Position numbers and translations under genes: made by a program
DNA from: Arthrobacter sp. SLBN-100
GTDB taxonomy: Bacteria; Actinomycetota; Actinomycetes; Actinomycetales; Micrococcaceae
Reading direction: 5' to 3'
DNA: 64,000 bases
Assembly: GCF_006715305.1 (NCBI RefSeq)
Contig: NZ_VFMY01000001.1
Location: 4,526,001-4,590,000 of the forward strand
Shown: positions 7,753 to 18,165 of the stretch, piece after piece
Layout: each line of letters opens with the position of its first letter
How positions within the stretch are numbered: position 1 is the first letter of the stretch
Notes under the pieces: generated by a model
Databases searched by the model: none
Told to the model about the DNA's origin: nothing
The model's input: only the letters and a program-made list of their open reading frames with translations

Positions 7753-8403
7753 CTAGTCCTGCGGCGCGTCGACCAGCAGCGCTGCCAGGGCCATGCTCTC
7801 CAGCAGGGGCCGCGCGGAGCGGGCCGCCATTTTCCGGCCGTGGCTGCGCACGGAGTGGGGCGTGGAGTTGATCAGCCCGAACGTGGCATGCGCCCGCATC
7901 CGGAGCTCGGCGATGTCGGTGCCCGGGTGCAGCTTGGCGAGGATATCCACCCACACCTCGACGTAACTCAATTGGAGCGCCCTTACTGCTGACTGGTCCT
8001 GCTCCGAGAGGTTGCTGAAATCCCTGTCCTGGACGCGGATGACGTCGGGCTTGCCCAGGGCAAAGTCCACCTGGAACTCCACCAGGCGCCGCAGCGCCGA
8101 GGCAGGGTCTGCATTGCGGGCCACAACCTCGCGGCCGCCGTCGAGCAACTCCTGGCTGACCGTGACCAGAAGGTCGGCGAGGACCGCCTGTTTGCCGGGA
8201 AAGTGGCGGTAGACCGCAGGCCCGCTGACCCCGGCAGCCGAACCCAGGTCCTCCAGCGAAACACGGTTGAACCCGTTGATCGCAAACAGCGACGCCGCAG
8301 CTGACAGCAATGCCTGCCGGCGGCTCTCTTTCGCCTGCCCGCGCTGTGTTGCCGGGAGCTGGGCGGGGTAGCGGGGCTGTGTGGTGGCGTCGGTGCTGCG
8401 CAC
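7753..8403 (-). CDS. TetR family regulator of the leucine/acyl-CoA degradation operon
   Basis: A 216-aa TetR-type repressor with an N-terminal helix-turn-helix (about residues 27-70: RRQALLSAAASLFAINGF, then SLEDLGSAAGVSGPAVYRHF) and a C-terminal ligand domain. It is divergent from the carboxylase operon. In M. tuberculosis the equivalent cluster also has a TetR gene (Rv2506) beside it. An acyl-CoA intermediate such as isovaleryl- or methylcrotonyl-CoA is a likely inducer, though this is inference. Two matching 16-bp inverted repeats in the shared promoter are candidate operators for both directions. Confidence 0.92.
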   Translation of the reverse strand: MRSTDATTQPRYPAQLPATQRGQAKESRRQALLSAAASLFAINGFNRVSLEDLGSAAGVSGPAVYRHFPGKQAVLADLLVTVSQELLDGGREVVARNADPASALRRLVEFQVDFALGKPDVIRVQDRDFSNLSEQDQSAVRALQLSYVEVWVDILAKLHPGTDIAELRMRAHATFGLINSTPHSVRSHGRKMAARSARPLLESMALAALLVDAPQD

Positions 8404-8444
8404 ATTTCCTCCTCGGATCCCGCAGATCTTAGCAAGAGCAGCTA

Positions 8445-8460
8445 TGTGTTGGACTTCACA
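8445..8460. promoter_or_regulatory. CRP/GlxR-like site upstream of the acyl-CoA carboxylase operon
   Basis: TGTGTTGGACTTCACA matches TGTGA-N6-TCACA at 9 of 10 defined positions. It abuts the first candidate TetR operator, which starts at 8461. Carbon catabolite control of the operon is plausible but not shown. Confidence 0.5.
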
Positions 8461-8502
8461 GTTAATAAAGACTAACCTGAATTTCAGTTATTCGGCGCTA
8501 AC
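8461..8502. promoter_or_regulatory. Tandem candidate TetR operators
   Basis: Two 16-bp elements, GTTAATAAAGACTAAC (8461-8476) and GTTATTCGGCGCTAAC (8487-8502), share the form GTTA-N8-TAAC with centres 26 bp apart. They sit between the divergent TetR gene and the carboxylase operon. Such paired short palindromes are typical of TetR autoregulators of acyl-CoA metabolism. Confidence 0.6.
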
Positions 8503-8549
8503 CGAGTTTGCCGTAGAAGGGCTCGGATTGGAACAGGAACGGACCGTCA

Positions 8550-10157
8550 ATGGAGACCCTTGCCACCCGGCTCGATGCAACTGCCGAAGCATATGCAGCC
8601 AACCGTGCCGCCCAGCGGGAACTCAGCGAAGAACTGCGGAAGAAACTGGCGGACGCAGCGCTGGGGGGACCGGAAAAATCCAGGCAGCGACACGTAGCAC
8701 GGGGCAAGCTCCTGCCGCGCGAGCGCATCGACCAGCTGCTGGATGACGGCAGCCCGTTCCTGGAAATTGCGCCGCTCGCAGCCAATGGGATGTACAACGA
8801 CGAGGCCCCCGGCGCGGGAGTGATTGCCGGCATCGGATTGGTCCACGGCCGCCACGTGCTGGTGATTTCCAACGACGCCACGGTCAAAGGCGGCACCTAC
8901 TATCCAATGACTGTCAAGAAACACCTGCGGGCCCAGGAGACCGCCCTGGAAAACCGGCTGCCCTGCATCTACCTGGTGGATTCCGGCGGTGCCTACCTGC
9001 CGAAGCAGGATGAGGTCTTTCCGGACAAGGATCACTTCGGCAGGATCTTTTACAACCAGGCGCGGCTTTCGGCGGCCAAGATCCCGCAGATCGCCGCCGT
9101 GATGGGCTCGTGCACGGCCGGTGGTGCCTACGTGCCCGCCATGAGTGACGAAACAGTGATCGTCCGGAACCAGGGCACGATCTTCCTGGGCGGTCCGCCG
9201 CTGGTGAAGGCCGCGATCGGCGAAATCGTCACCCCGGAGGAGCTGGGCGGCGGTGAAGTGCATTCCAGGATTTCCGGCGTGACGGACCACCTTGCCGAAA
9301 ATGATGAACACGCGCTGCAAATCATCCGCGACATCGTGGCCACGCTCCCGCCTCCGGCCCTGCCCGTCTGGGAGGTGGGCGCCGCCGTCGAACCCGCCAC
9401 GGACCCCGACGGGCTCTACGGCGCTGTACCCACGGACGTCAACGCCCCGTACGACGTCCACGAAGTCATCGCCAGGCTGGTTGATGGCAGCAAATTCCAC
9501 GAGTTCAAGAAGGAGTACGGCACCACCCTGGTGACCGGGTTTGCCCGGCTGTACGGCCATCCGGTGGGCATCGTGGCCAACAACGGCGTGCTGTTCAGCG
9601 AGTCCTCGCTCAAAGGCGCGCACTTCATCGAGCTCTGCGACCAGCGCGGGATCCCGCTGGTGTTCCTGCAGAACATCTCCGGGTTCATGGTGGGTAAGGA
9701 CTCGGAACAAGGCGGTATCGCCAAAAACGGGGCGAAGATGGTTACAGCCGTCGCTACCGCTCGAGTGCCCAAACTGACAGTGGTCATCGGCGGTTCCTTC
9801 GGCGCCGGCAACTACTCCATGTGTGGCCGCGCGTACTCACCGCGGTTCCTGTGGATGTGGCCGGCGGCCCGGATCTCCGTAATGGGCGGAAACCAGGCCG
9901 CCAGTGTCCTGGCCACCGTCAAGCGGGACCAGTATGAAGCGGCCGGCGAGGAGTGGTCCGCCGGGGACGAGGAGGCCTTCAAAGCGCCCATCCGCCGGCA
10001 ATACGAGGACCAGGGCAGCCCGTACTACTCCACCGCCCGGCTGTGGGATGACGGCGTGATAGATCCCGCCGACACCCGGACCGTCCTGGGCCTGGCGCTG
10101 GACGTTGTGTCCCGCACCCCGCTGCCGGAAACCTCCTTCGGCCTCTTCAGGATGTGA
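8550..10157 (+). CDS. accD1: Acyl-CoA (3-methylcrotonyl-CoA) carboxylase carboxyltransferase beta subunit
   Basis: A 535-aa carboxyltransferase with the two crotonase-like halves of the family. The N-terminal half has [19 protein letters not shown] and an oxyanion region [17 protein letters not shown]; the C-terminal half has [20 protein letters not shown]. The QDEVFPD stretch is characteristic of methylcrotonyl-CoA carboxylase beta chains. It carboxylates 3-methylcrotonyl-CoA from leucine breakdown together with the biotin-carrying alpha subunit encoded next. M. tuberculosis AccD1 has the same role and context. Related propionyl/acetyl-CoA carboxylases are the alternative. Confidence 0.9.
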   Translation: METLATRLDATAEAYAANRAAQRELSEELRKKLADAALGGPEKSRQRHVARGKLLPRERIDQLLDDGSPFLEIAPLAANGMYNDEAPGAGVIAGIGLVHGRHVLVISNDATVKGGTYYPMTVKKHLRAQETALENRLPCIYLVDSGGAYLPKQDEVFPDKDHFGRIFYNQARLSAAKIPQIAAVMGSCTAGGAYVPAMSDETVIVRNQGTIFLGGPPLVKAAIGEIVTPEELGGGEVHSRISGVTDHLAENDEHALQIIRDIVATLPPPALPVWEVGAAVEPATDPDGLYGAVPTDVNAPYDVHEVIARLVDGSKFHEFKKEYGTTLVTGFARLYGHPVGIVANNGVLFSESSLKGAHFIELCDQRGIPLVFLQNISGFMVGKDSEQGGIAKNGAKMVTAVATARVPKLTVVIGGSFGAGNYSMCGRAYSPRFLWMWPAARISVMGGNQAASVLATVKRDQYEAAGEEWSAGDEEAFKAPIRRQYEDQGSPYYSTARLWDDGVIDPADTRTVLGLALDVVSRTPLPETSFGLFRM

Positions 10158-12394
10158 GCCGTATGACCATTCCTTCCCTTACCAGCGCCCCCACGGCCCG
10201 TAAGCCGCTCTTCGGGACAGTCCTGGTGGCCAACCGCGGCGAGATTGCATGCCGTGTGATCCGTACCCTTCGGACCCTGGGCATCCGTTCGGTCGCCGTT
10301 TACAGCGATGCCGACGCCGGTGCCCGGCACGTGCGCGAAGCTGACACTGCCGTGCGGATCGGCCCGGCCCCCGCAACAGAGAGCTATCTGAAGATCGAGG
10401 CCATCATCGACGCCTGCCTCAGGACCAGAGCCGAAGCTGTGCATCCGGGCTATGGCTTCCTGAGTGAAAACGCCGACTTCGCCCGCGCCCTGGAGCAGGC
10501 CGGCGTCACCTTCATCGGCCCCGGCGTGGAGGCGCTGAACATGATGGGGGACAAGATCAGCTCCAAGAACCACGTGGCCGGTTACGGCGTCCCCGTGGTC
10601 CCTGGGGTGGCGCAGCCGGGCATGACCGATGAGCAGTTGATCCAGGCTGCCGGCGCCGTAGGATTTCCGCTGCTGATCAAACCCTCTGCGGGCGGCGGCG
10701 GCAAGGGCATGCACGTGGTGCAACGCCCGGAGGACCTCCCGGCCACCCTGGCCACTGCCCGAAGGGTGGCCGCAAGCGCGTTCGGTGATGACACGCTTTT
10801 CCTGGAACGGCTGGTGTCCACGCCCCGGCATATCGAAGTGCAGGTGCTCGCCGATATCCACGGCAACGTCATCCACCTGGGCGAGCGTGAATGTTCGCTG
10901 CAGCGGCGGCACCAGAAAGTCATCGAGGAGGCGCCCTCGCCACTGCTTGAGGGGCACCCGGAGGGCGGCGCCATTCGCGCCCGCATCGGTGAGGCCGCCT
11001 GCAATGCTGCCCGCAGCGTCAATTACAGTGGCGCGGGAACGGTGGAGTTCCTTGTCTCCGACGAGGCGCCGGACGAGTTCTACTTCATGGAGATGAATAC
11101 CCGGCTGCAGGTGGAGCATCCGGTCACCGAGATGGTCACCGGGGTGGACCTGGTCGAATGGCAGGTGCGGATCGCCGCCGGTGAGGAACTCAGCCTCCGG
11201 CAGGCCGACGTCGAACTTAATGGGCACGCTGCGGAGGCACGGGTTTACGCCGAGATGCCGGAGAAGAACTTCCTGCCGTCAACAGGGACAGTGCTTCTGC
11301 TGGATGAACTGCCTGGTCCGAGGCAGCGGCCGAGCGCCCCCGCCCGAAGCGAAACGGAAACAGCAGGGGGCCGTGTCCGGGTGGACTCCTCCCTGGTTGA
11401 AGGCCTGGAAATTTCCTCCAGTTACGATCCCATGATTTCCAAGGTGATCGCATGGGGTCAGGACCGTGCGGCCGCCCTGGATACCCTGGACGCTGCGCTC
11501 GCAGGCCACACAGCACTGGGCGTGGACACGAACGTCGAGTACTTGCGGCTGCTGATCAATGACGCAGACGTGCGGGCAGGGCACCTCGATACCGGCCTGA
11601 TCGAGCGTAAGCTGCCGGAGCTTGCCTTCCGGCGCGTGGGTGACGCCGAACTGGTGGCGGCAGCGATCTTCGTACTCCAGGCCATTGAACATGGCCCTCC
11701 CGCCGCCGGCCCGTGGCAGGTCCGCAACGGTTGGCGGCTGGGCGCGCCGGCGCCCCGCCGGATCAGCCTGGGAACACCCGACGGCGGCGTGGCCACCGTG
11801 GCGGTCAGCGGCAGCATCAGCACTGGAGATATTGCGGTCCGCGTGGACGGCGGGCCATTGCGCCAGGCATCCCTCCAGCGCCCCAGCCGGAACAGCATCG
11901 AGCTTCGCCTGGAGGGCACGGACCGCGAATACTCGTTCGCCCCCGTCTACACCGGCCCCACCCCGCCAGGCCTGGACACACCCCAGCCGCTCTCGCCCTC
12001 GCAACTTTTCCTCGGAACCGGGGGCTGGTCCTGCCGGCTGGACGTCCTGACGCGGGAGTCGCGGCTTGAGCGGGTGCTTGCAGCCATCCAGCGGGAGGAG
12101 GGCACGGCCGATCCCGCGGTACGCTCGCCCATGCCGGGAACGGTGGTGTCCGTTCCGGTCAGCGACGGGGAGGCCGTCACCCTGGGGCAGGTGCTCGTTT
12201 CCGTGGAGGCAATGAAGATGGAGCACCAGCTGCTGGCTCCGCTGGACGGAACAGTGCATCTCAGCATCCGGCCGGGTGACCTGGTCAAGGCTGACCAGGT
12301 GCTGGCCACCATTCATCCGCATCCCTCCAGTGACAGCAGCAGCCAGCCCCCAGACACAGACGCAACCGCAGACGCAACAGGCAAAGGAGCCTAG
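10154..12394 (+). CDS. accA1: Acyl-CoA (3-methylcrotonyl-CoA) carboxylase alpha subunit, biotin carboxylase plus BCCP
   Basis: A 746-aa biotin-dependent carboxylase alpha chain. The biotin carboxylase N-domain begins [17 protein letters not shown]. The ATP-grasp domain has [13 protein letters not shown] and [16 protein letters not shown]-terminal biotinyl domain carries the VEAMKMEH motif with the biotin lysine at about residue 688. The GTG start at 10154 overlaps the beta-subunit stop; an ATG nine bases later is the alternative. The Ser/Asp/Thr-rich C-terminal tail beyond the biotinyl domain looks disordered. Confidence 0.92.
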   Translation: MSRMTIPSLTSAPTARKPLFGTVLVANRGEIACRVIRTLRTLGIRSVAVYSDADAGARHVREADTAVRIGPAPATESYLKIEAIIDACLRTRAEAVHPGYGFLSENADFARALEQAGVTFIGPGVEALNMMGDKISSKNHVAGYGVPVVPGVAQPGMTDEQLIQAAGAVGFPLLIKPSAGGGGKGMHVVQRPEDLPATLATARRVAASAFGDDTLFLERLVSTPRHIEVQVLADIHGNVIHLGERECSLQRRHQKVIEEAPSPLLEGHPEGGAIRARIGEAACNAARSVNYSGAGTVEFLVSDEAPDEFYFMEMNTRLQVEHPVTEMVTGVDLVEWQVRIAAGEELSLRQADVELNGHAAEARVYAEMPEKNFLPSTGTVLLLDELPGPRQRPSAPARSETETAGGRVRVDSSLVEGLEISSSYDPMISKVIAWGQDRAAALDTLDAALAGHTALGVDTNVEYLRLLINDADVRAGHLDTGLIERKLPELAFRRVGDAELVAAAIFVLQAIEHGPPAAGPWQVRNGWRLGAPAPRRISLGTPDGGVATVAVSGSISTGDIAVRVDGGPLRQASLQRPSRNSIELRLEGTDREYSFAPVYTGPTPPGLDTPQPLSPSQLFLGTGGWSCRLDVLTRESRLERVLAAIQREEGTADPAVRSPMPGTVVSVPVSDGEAVTLGQVLVSVEAMKMEHQLLAPLDGTVHLSIRPGDLVKADQVLATIHPHPSSDSSSQPPDTDATADATGKGA

Positions 12395-12396
12395 AC

Positions 12397-13560
12397 ATGG
12401 CAGGTTTTGAACTCAGCGAGGAATACCAGGACCTGAGCAACACCGTCCGCGAATTCGCCGACGAAGTGGTGGCTCCTGTATCGGCCAAGCACGACGAGGA
12501 GCACAGTTTCCCGTACGAGGTGGTCAAGCAGATGGCGGAGATGGGCCTGTTCGGGCTGCCCTTCCCGGAGGAATTTGGCGGGATGGGCGGGGACTACTTC
12601 GCCCTGGCGCTCGCGCTGGAGCAGCTTGGCCGTGTGGACCAGTCAGTTGCGATCACCCTTGAGGCAGGTGTCTCCCTGGGCGCAATGCCGGTCTACCGTT
12701 TCGGCACCGAGGAGCAGAAGCAGGAGTGGCTGCCCATGCTCGCGTCCGGCCAGGCGCTCGCCGGCTTCGGCCTGACCGAACCGGAGGCGGGCTCGGACGC
12801 GGGCGGCACGAAAACCTACGCCAGGCGCGAGGGTGGCGAGTGGGTGATCAACGGCAACAAAGAGTTCATCACCAACTCGGGCACGGACATCACCCGCCTC
12901 GTCACCGTCACCGCGGTCACGGGGCAGAAGGAACGTGCGGACGGGTCGGTCCAGAAGGAGATCTCCACCATCCTGGTACCTACCGACACGCCCGGCTTCA
13001 AGGCGGAGAAGCCGTACAACAAGGTGGGATGGAACGCCTCCGACACCCACCCCCTTACCCTGAAGGACGTCCGCGTCCCGGAGAAAAACCTGCTGGGTGC
13101 CGAAGGCCGTGGCTACGCCAACTTCCTCTCCATCCTGGACGAGGGACGCATCGCCATCGCGGCCCTGGCCACCGGCGCCGCGCAGGGCTGCGCGGACCTT
13201 TCGGTCAAATACGCCAAGGAGCGCAGGGCGTTCGGCCAGGAAATCGGCAAGTACCAGGCCATCGCTTTCAAGATTGCCAGGATGGAAGCCAGGGCCCACA
13301 CTGCCCGCCTGGCCTATTACGATGCGGCTGCCCGGATGCTTGCCGGGAATCCGTTCAAGACGCAGGCGGCCATCGCTAAGATGGTCGCAGGCGAGGCGGC
13401 CATGGATAACGCGCGGGATGCCACCCAGGTGTTCGGCGGCTATGGCTTCATCAACGAGTTCACCGTGGCACGCCATTACCGCGACTCCAAGATCCTTGAA
13501 GTGGGGGAGGGCACTACGGAGGTCCAGCTGATGCTGATCGCCCGCGAGTTGGGTCTGTAG
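12397..13560 (+). CDS. Acyl-CoA dehydrogenase (FadE19-like, isovaleryl-CoA type)
   Basis: A 387-aa FAD-dependent acyl-CoA dehydrogenase with the family signatures GFGLTEPEAGSDAGGTKT (near residue 125) and a C-terminal QVFGGYGFINEFTVARHYRD. It begins 2 bp after the carboxylase alpha stop. Operon position implies oxidation of isovaleryl-CoA to 3-methylcrotonyl-CoA. However, the C-terminal EVGEGTTEVQ keeps the Glu that is catalytic in short/medium-chain enzymes, whereas mammalian isovaleryl-CoA dehydrogenase has Ala there. Isobutyryl- or 2-methylbutyryl-CoA therefore remain possible substrates. Confidence 0.9.
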   Translation: MAGFELSEEYQDLSNTVREFADEVVAPVSAKHDEEHSFPYEVVKQMAEMGLFGLPFPEEFGGMGGDYFALALALEQLGRVDQSVAITLEAGVSLGAMPVYRFGTEEQKQEWLPMLASGQALAGFGLTEPEAGSDAGGTKTYARREGGEWVINGNKEFITNSGTDITRLVTVTAVTGQKERADGSVQKEISTILVPTDTPGFKAEKPYNKVGWNASDTHPLTLKDVRVPEKNLLGAEGRGYANFLSILDEGRIAIAALATGAAQGCADLSVKYAKERRAFGQEIGKYQAIAFKIARMEARAHTARLAYYDAAARMLAGNPFKTQAAIAKMVAGEAAMDNARDATQVFGGYGFINEFTVARHYRDSKILEVGEGTTEVQLMLIARELGL

Positions 13561-13593
13561 TACCTGGGATGTAGCCGCCTGAAAGGATCACCG

Positions 13594-14430
13594 ATGATTA
13601 ACAAGGTTGTTGCCACCGCTGAGGACGCTGTGGCGGACATCCCGGACGGCGCCTCCCTGGCCGTGGGCGGTTTCGGTTTGTGCGGAATCCCGGTAACCCT
13701 CATCGACGCCCTGCACCGGGCAGGAATCTCCGGGCTGGAAACGGTGAGCAACAACTGCGGCGTGGACGACTGGGGCCTGGGCATCCTGCTGCGCGACGGC
13801 CGGATCCGCCGCACCATCAGCTCCTACGTCGGCGAGAACAAGGAATTCGCCCGGCAGTACCTGGCAGGCGAGCTCGAGGTGGTTCTCACGCCGCAGGGAA
13901 CGCTGGCCGAAAAACTCCGTGCCGGCGGTGCCGGCATTCCTGCTTTTTACACGAAAGCCGGTGTGGGCACGCAGGTGTCCGAAGGCGGCCTGCCGCAAAA
14001 GTACGACGCCGAGGGCGGGGTTGCGATCGCGTCCTCACCGAAGGAGGTACGTTCCTTCGCCGGAGTCGACTATGTGCTGGAGGAGGCGTTGACCCCGGAC
14101 TTCGGGCTGGTCCATGCGTGGAAGGGCGACCGGCACGGGAACCTGGTCTTCCACGCCACGGCCATGAACTTCAACCCACTGTGCGCCATGGCGGGCCGGA
14201 TCACCATTGCCGAGGTGGAGGAACTCGTGGAACCGGGCGAGTTGGACCCCGAACACGTCCATACCCCCGGCATCTTCGTCCAGCGCGTGGTGCTTGCCGC
14301 CAATGCCGGCAAGCGCATCGAGAAACGGACAGTCGCCATCGCCCCGCGGGCGGGGAACAGCACCCATCCGAACGCTTCCAACCGGAACGCCTCCGACCAG
14401 ACCGGCAGCAACCCGCAGGCAGGAGCCTAG
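13594..14430 (+). CDS. scoA: 3-oxoacid CoA-transferase subunit A
   Basis: A 278-aa CoA-transferase alpha subunit with [18 protein letters not shown] near residue 27 and the central [12 protein letters not shown]. Succinyl-CoA:3-ketoacid transferases activate acetoacetate. In the equivalent mycobacterial cluster a role in itaconate or acetoacetate activation fits. The last 30 or so residues ([20 protein letters not shown]) form an Asn/Ser/Thr-rich tail beyond the usual fold. AAAGGA is a ribosome site 7 bp before ATG. It precedes scoB by 2 bp. Confidence 0.92.
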   Translation: MINKVVATAEDAVADIPDGASLAVGGFGLCGIPVTLIDALHRAGISGLETVSNNCGVDDWGLGILLRDGRIRRTISSYVGENKEFARQYLAGELEVVLTPQGTLAEKLRAGGAGIPAFYTKAGVGTQVSEGGLPQKYDAEGGVAIASSPKEVRSFAGVDYVLEEALTPDFGLVHAWKGDRHGNLVFHATAMNFNPLCAMAGRITIAEVEELVEPGELDPEHVHTPGIFVQRVVLAANAGKRIEKRTVAIAPRAGNSTHPNASNRNASDQTGSNPQAGA

Positions 14431-14432
14431 CC

Positions 14433-15193
<761 letters not shown>

Positions 15194-15197
<4 letters not shown>

Positions 15198-15757
15198 CGG
15201 GGAACGGTGTTTCGACGGGCCCAACCATCGGCTCCAATCCGGGGGAGCAGCGCGTCATCGAGCAGCGCGGGCTGTACTTCGATGAGCTGGAGGAGGGGGT
15301 GCTGTACGCCCACCGGCCCGGCCGGACGGTCACTGAAGCGGACAACGTCCTGTTCACCACCCTCACCATGAACACCCAGGCCCTGCACCTCGATGCGGCC
15401 TGGAGCGCCGGGCAGCCGTTCGGCCAGCGGCTGGTCAATTCGATGTTCACGCTGGCAACGATGGTGGGCCAGTCCGTGTCGCAGCTGACCCAGGGAACCA
15501 TCATCGCCCAGCTGGGCCTGACTGACGTTTCCTTCCCGCAGCCGCTGTACCACGGCGATACCCTCTACACCGAGACCGTGATCAGCGGGAAGCGGCTCTC
15601 CTCATCCAGGCCCGGCCAGGGCATCGTCACCATGGAACATACCGGCCGCAACCAGGACGGCACCGTGGTGGCACTGGCCACGCGCAGCTGCCTGATGTGG
15701 ACCCGCGATGCGCACCGGCAGCAGGCGGGCGGCGAAAGGGGCACAATACCGGTATGA
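15194..15757 (+). CDS. MaoC-like (R)-enoyl-CoA hydratase (Rv2499c-like)
   Basis: A 187-aa hot-dog fold hydratase. The likely catalytic Asp and His are in [10 protein letters not shown] and ALHLDAAW (about residues 46-72), followed by [16 protein letters not shown]. In M. tuberculosis the homologue in the same operon is assigned hydration of methylglutaconyl-CoA in leucine catabolism and of mesaconyl/itaconyl-type CoA esters. It overlaps scoB and the next gene by 4 bp each (ATGA). Codons 5-11 coincide with a degenerate copy (16 of 19 bases) of the dispersed GGTTTCGACAGGCTCAACC motif. Confidence 0.88.
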
Positions 15758-16593
15758 CCTTTGTAATGGGCCCTGCCCTGCTTTTTTGCCCTGCCGACCG
15801 GCCGGAGCGCTACCAGAAGGCTGCCACCCGCGCGGATGCCGTGATCCTCGATCTTGAGGACGCCGTGGCCCCTGCGGACAAGCAACGTGCGCGCGGTGCC
15901 ATCCTTGCCCAGGTGGGAACCACGGGTGTGGAACCGGAGCTCGAACCCAGCTGCACCATTGTCAGGGTCAATCCCGTTGGTACGGCGGACTTCGAAAAGG
16001 ACCTGCACTGCCTGGCCCACACGCCCTACCGCACGGTGATGCTGGCCAAGGCCGAATCGGCCGAACAGCTTAAGGCGCTGGAGGGCTACCAGGTGATCGC
16101 GCTGTGTGAAACGGCCTTGGGCGTGCTCAACGCCCAGGCCATCGCCGCCGCTCCCAACGTGGTGGGCCTGATGTGGGGAGCGGAGGACCTGCTGGCCACC
16201 CTGGGAGGTACCTCCAGCCGGAAGGACGACGGCGGCTACCGGGCGGTCGCGCTGCACGCCCGCTCCAGCGTCCTGCTGGCCGCGCGCGCCTATGCCAAGG
16301 AAGCGGTGGATGCCGTGTACACCAACATCCCCGACCTCGACGGGCTCGCGGCCGAAGCAGCCGACGCCGTGGCCTCCGGCTTCAGCTCCAAGGCGTGCAT
16401 CCACCCCGACCAGGCCGCCGTGGTCCGCAAAGCCTACGCACCCACTGACGACGAGGTTGCCGCTTCCCAAGCGCTCCTGGAAGCCGCAGTGTCGGCTGGA
16501 TCGGGAGTCTTCCAGTACCAGGGAAAGATGATCGACGGACCCATCCTCAAGCATGCCCAGGAGATCGTCCGCCGCTCCGCCGCGGGCACATAA
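15754..16593 (+). CDS. HpcH/HpaI (CitE-like) beta-hydroxyacyl-CoA lyase, Rv2498c-like
   Basis: A 279-aa TIM-barrel aldolase of the CitE-like family. RADAVILDLEDAVAPADK (about residues 27-45) carries the Mg2+-binding acid and IVRVNPVGT the substrate arginine. The mycobacterial homologue Rv2498c is known to cleave HMG-CoA and citramalyl-CoA, so this gene would complete leucine breakdown in place of a classical HMG-CoA lyase. The frame extends 19 codons upstream, but ATG 15754, overlapping the MaoC stop, is preferred. It is the last gene of the operon. Confidence 0.88.
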   Translation: MTFVMGPALLFCPADRPERYQKAATRADAVILDLEDAVAPADKQRARGAILAQVGTTGVEPELEPSCTIVRVNPVGTADFEKDLHCLAHTPYRTVMLAKAESAEQLKALEGYQVIALCETALGVLNAQAIAAAPNVVGLMWGAEDLLATLGGTSSRKDDGGYRAVALHARSSVLLAARAYAKEAVDAVYTNIPDLDGLAAEAADAVASGFSSKACIHPDQAAVVRKAYAPTDDEVAASQALLEAAVSAGSGVFQYQGKMIDGPILKHAQEIVRRSAAGT

Positions 16594-16622
16594 CCCGCTG
16601 CGGAAGCATAACGGACGTTCAG

Positions 16623-18116
16623 TTACCGTTGCCGTCCCTGCGACCGCCGCAGCGAAACGGGCGGAATTGGCTCGTGGATCAGTGTCCGCACCCAACGGTT
16701 CCCCGTTTCCCGGAACTCCTTCCGGGTTGAGAACCGGTAGTGGTAGCTGCGCACGCGAACCAAATGCGGGGCCGCGCCGTCGAAGGGATCATGCCGGAGC
16801 AGCCGCAGCGTCTGGCGGTCCGCCTCCAGCAACTTGCCCAGGAAGGCGTAAAACCACTCCTCGTGCACTGTCCGCAACGGAAGGAACCACATCAGCCAGT
16901 CCAGCCGCAGGTGGTAGGGCGCCCACTGCCGGGGCACCCGCCGGAGGTCGCCGGGCTTGCCCTTGAAGCCGTACTCGCGCCAGTCCGAAGAGTCGTCCGG
17001 CTCGTCGTCAAGCGTTCCTTCCACCACGATCTCGATCCGCTGTTTGGTCACGGATCCGAACGCCCCGTACGTGTTGACCAGCTGCCAGCGGTTGAAGCTG
17101 GCATTCATCAGCTGGCGCTTGGAGAACAGGTTGCGCAGCGGCCAGTAGCTCAGGACCACCAGCAGCAGGGTGGCCGCCAGGGTGATCACCAGCCACCAGA
17201 GCGGGGTCTCGCGGTCCACGGTTGCGTCCCCATGCCAGTCCAGCGGGATGCCGGGGAACACGGCGTGGGCCACCGGATCGCTCACCGCGGCGAAGGCCAG
17301 CACAATGGCTATCCAGTTCAGCCAGGCGAAATTCCCGCTGGCCACGAGCCACAGCTGGGTGGCGATGACCACCGCGGCTGCCACGCTGGCAACGGGCTGC
17401 GGCGCGAACAGGAAGAAGGGCACCACCAGCTGGGCGAAATGGTTGCCCAGCACTTCCACCTTATGAAGTGGCTTGGGCAGCAGGTGAGCCTGGCGGCTCA
17501 GGGGCCCGGGCATCGGCTGCGTCTCATGGTGGTAGTAGAGGGCGGTGAGGTCGCGCCATTCCCTGCCGCCGCGGATCTTGATCATGCCGGCACCGAATTC
17601 CAGCCGGAACACGAGCCAGACGATCAGGATCAGGATGGTCCGCGGCGGGTCGGTCTGGTTCGAGCCCAGGAACGCCACCGTGAATCCCGCCTCCAGCAGG
17701 AGCATCTCCCAGCCGAATCCGTAGAACGTCTGGCCCACGTTCACGATGGACATGTACAGCAGCCACAGGGCCAGGAACGCAATCAGCGGAACCCACGGCG
17801 GTCCTGCCTGCGGGATGCCGGCAACGAGCAGGGCGGAGATCACAAGCCCCGCCGCGCATACCCAGCGCAACAGCCGGTCGGAGTACCGCCAGCGGAACAG
17901 GGTGGGCCGGCGCAGCCGGCTGAAGGCGCCCAGGTACTCCGGCACGGGGAGAAGCCCGCGCTCACCCAAAAGGGCCGGAAACTGGTTCAGCGTAGACAGG
18001 AAAGCAATAAAGTAGAGTGCCGCAGTCCCTCGCTGCAGCACCTGCCGGGCGAGTTCGTATTCCGGCGCGTCAAACCAGGAGAGCCAGTCCACGGAATCCA
18101 CGTTACGCCCGACCAT
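16623..18116 (-). CDS. Lipase maturation factor family membrane protein
   Basis: A 497-aa polytopic protein of the lipase maturation factor (LMF1/LMF2) family, starting with DWLSWFDAPEYELARQVLQR. It has several membrane segments in the first two thirds and the family's soluble C-terminal domain (EGTLDDEPDDSSDWREYGFK, then RRVPRQWAPYHLRLDWLMWF). In vertebrates LMF1 helps fold lipases in the ER. The role of the common actinobacterial homologues is unknown; assisting secreted lipases is a guess. It is monocistronic, convergent with the catabolic operon and divergent from dxr. Confidence 0.9.
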   Translation of the reverse strand: MVGRNVDSVDWLSWFDAPEYELARQVLQRGTAALYFIAFLSTLNQFPALLGERGLLPVPEYLGAFSRLRRPTLFRWRYSDRLLRWVCAAGLVISALLVAGIPQAGPPWVPLIAFLALWLLYMSIVNVGQTFYGFGWEMLLLEAGFTVAFLGSNQTDPPRTILILIVWLVFRLEFGAGMIKIRGGREWRDLTALYYHHETQPMPGPLSRQAHLLPKPLHKVEVLGNHFAQLVVPFFLFAPQPVASVAAAVVIATQLWLVASGNFAWLNWIAIVLAFAAVSDPVAHAVFPGIPLDWHGDATVDRETPLWWLVITLAATLLLVVLSYWPLRNLFSKRQLMNASFNRWQLVNTYGAFGSVTKQRIEIVVEGTLDDEPDDSSDWREYGFKGKPGDLRRVPRQWAPYHLRLDWLMWFLPLRTVHEEWFYAFLGKLLEADRQTLRLLRHDPFDGAAPHLVRVRSYHYRFSTRKEFRETGNRWVRTLIHEPIPPVSLRRSQGRQR

Positions 18117-18165
18117 GCGCAGGTCAAGGCGCAGCAGGTCAATGATGGTGCGGGATACTTAACCA

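Noticed and set aside
6080..7954. A 624-codon open frame antisense to the E2 gene
   Set aside because: High-GC codon bias keeps antisense frames open. The sense strand encodes a complete, motif-rich E2, and the antisense product has no recognisable domain.
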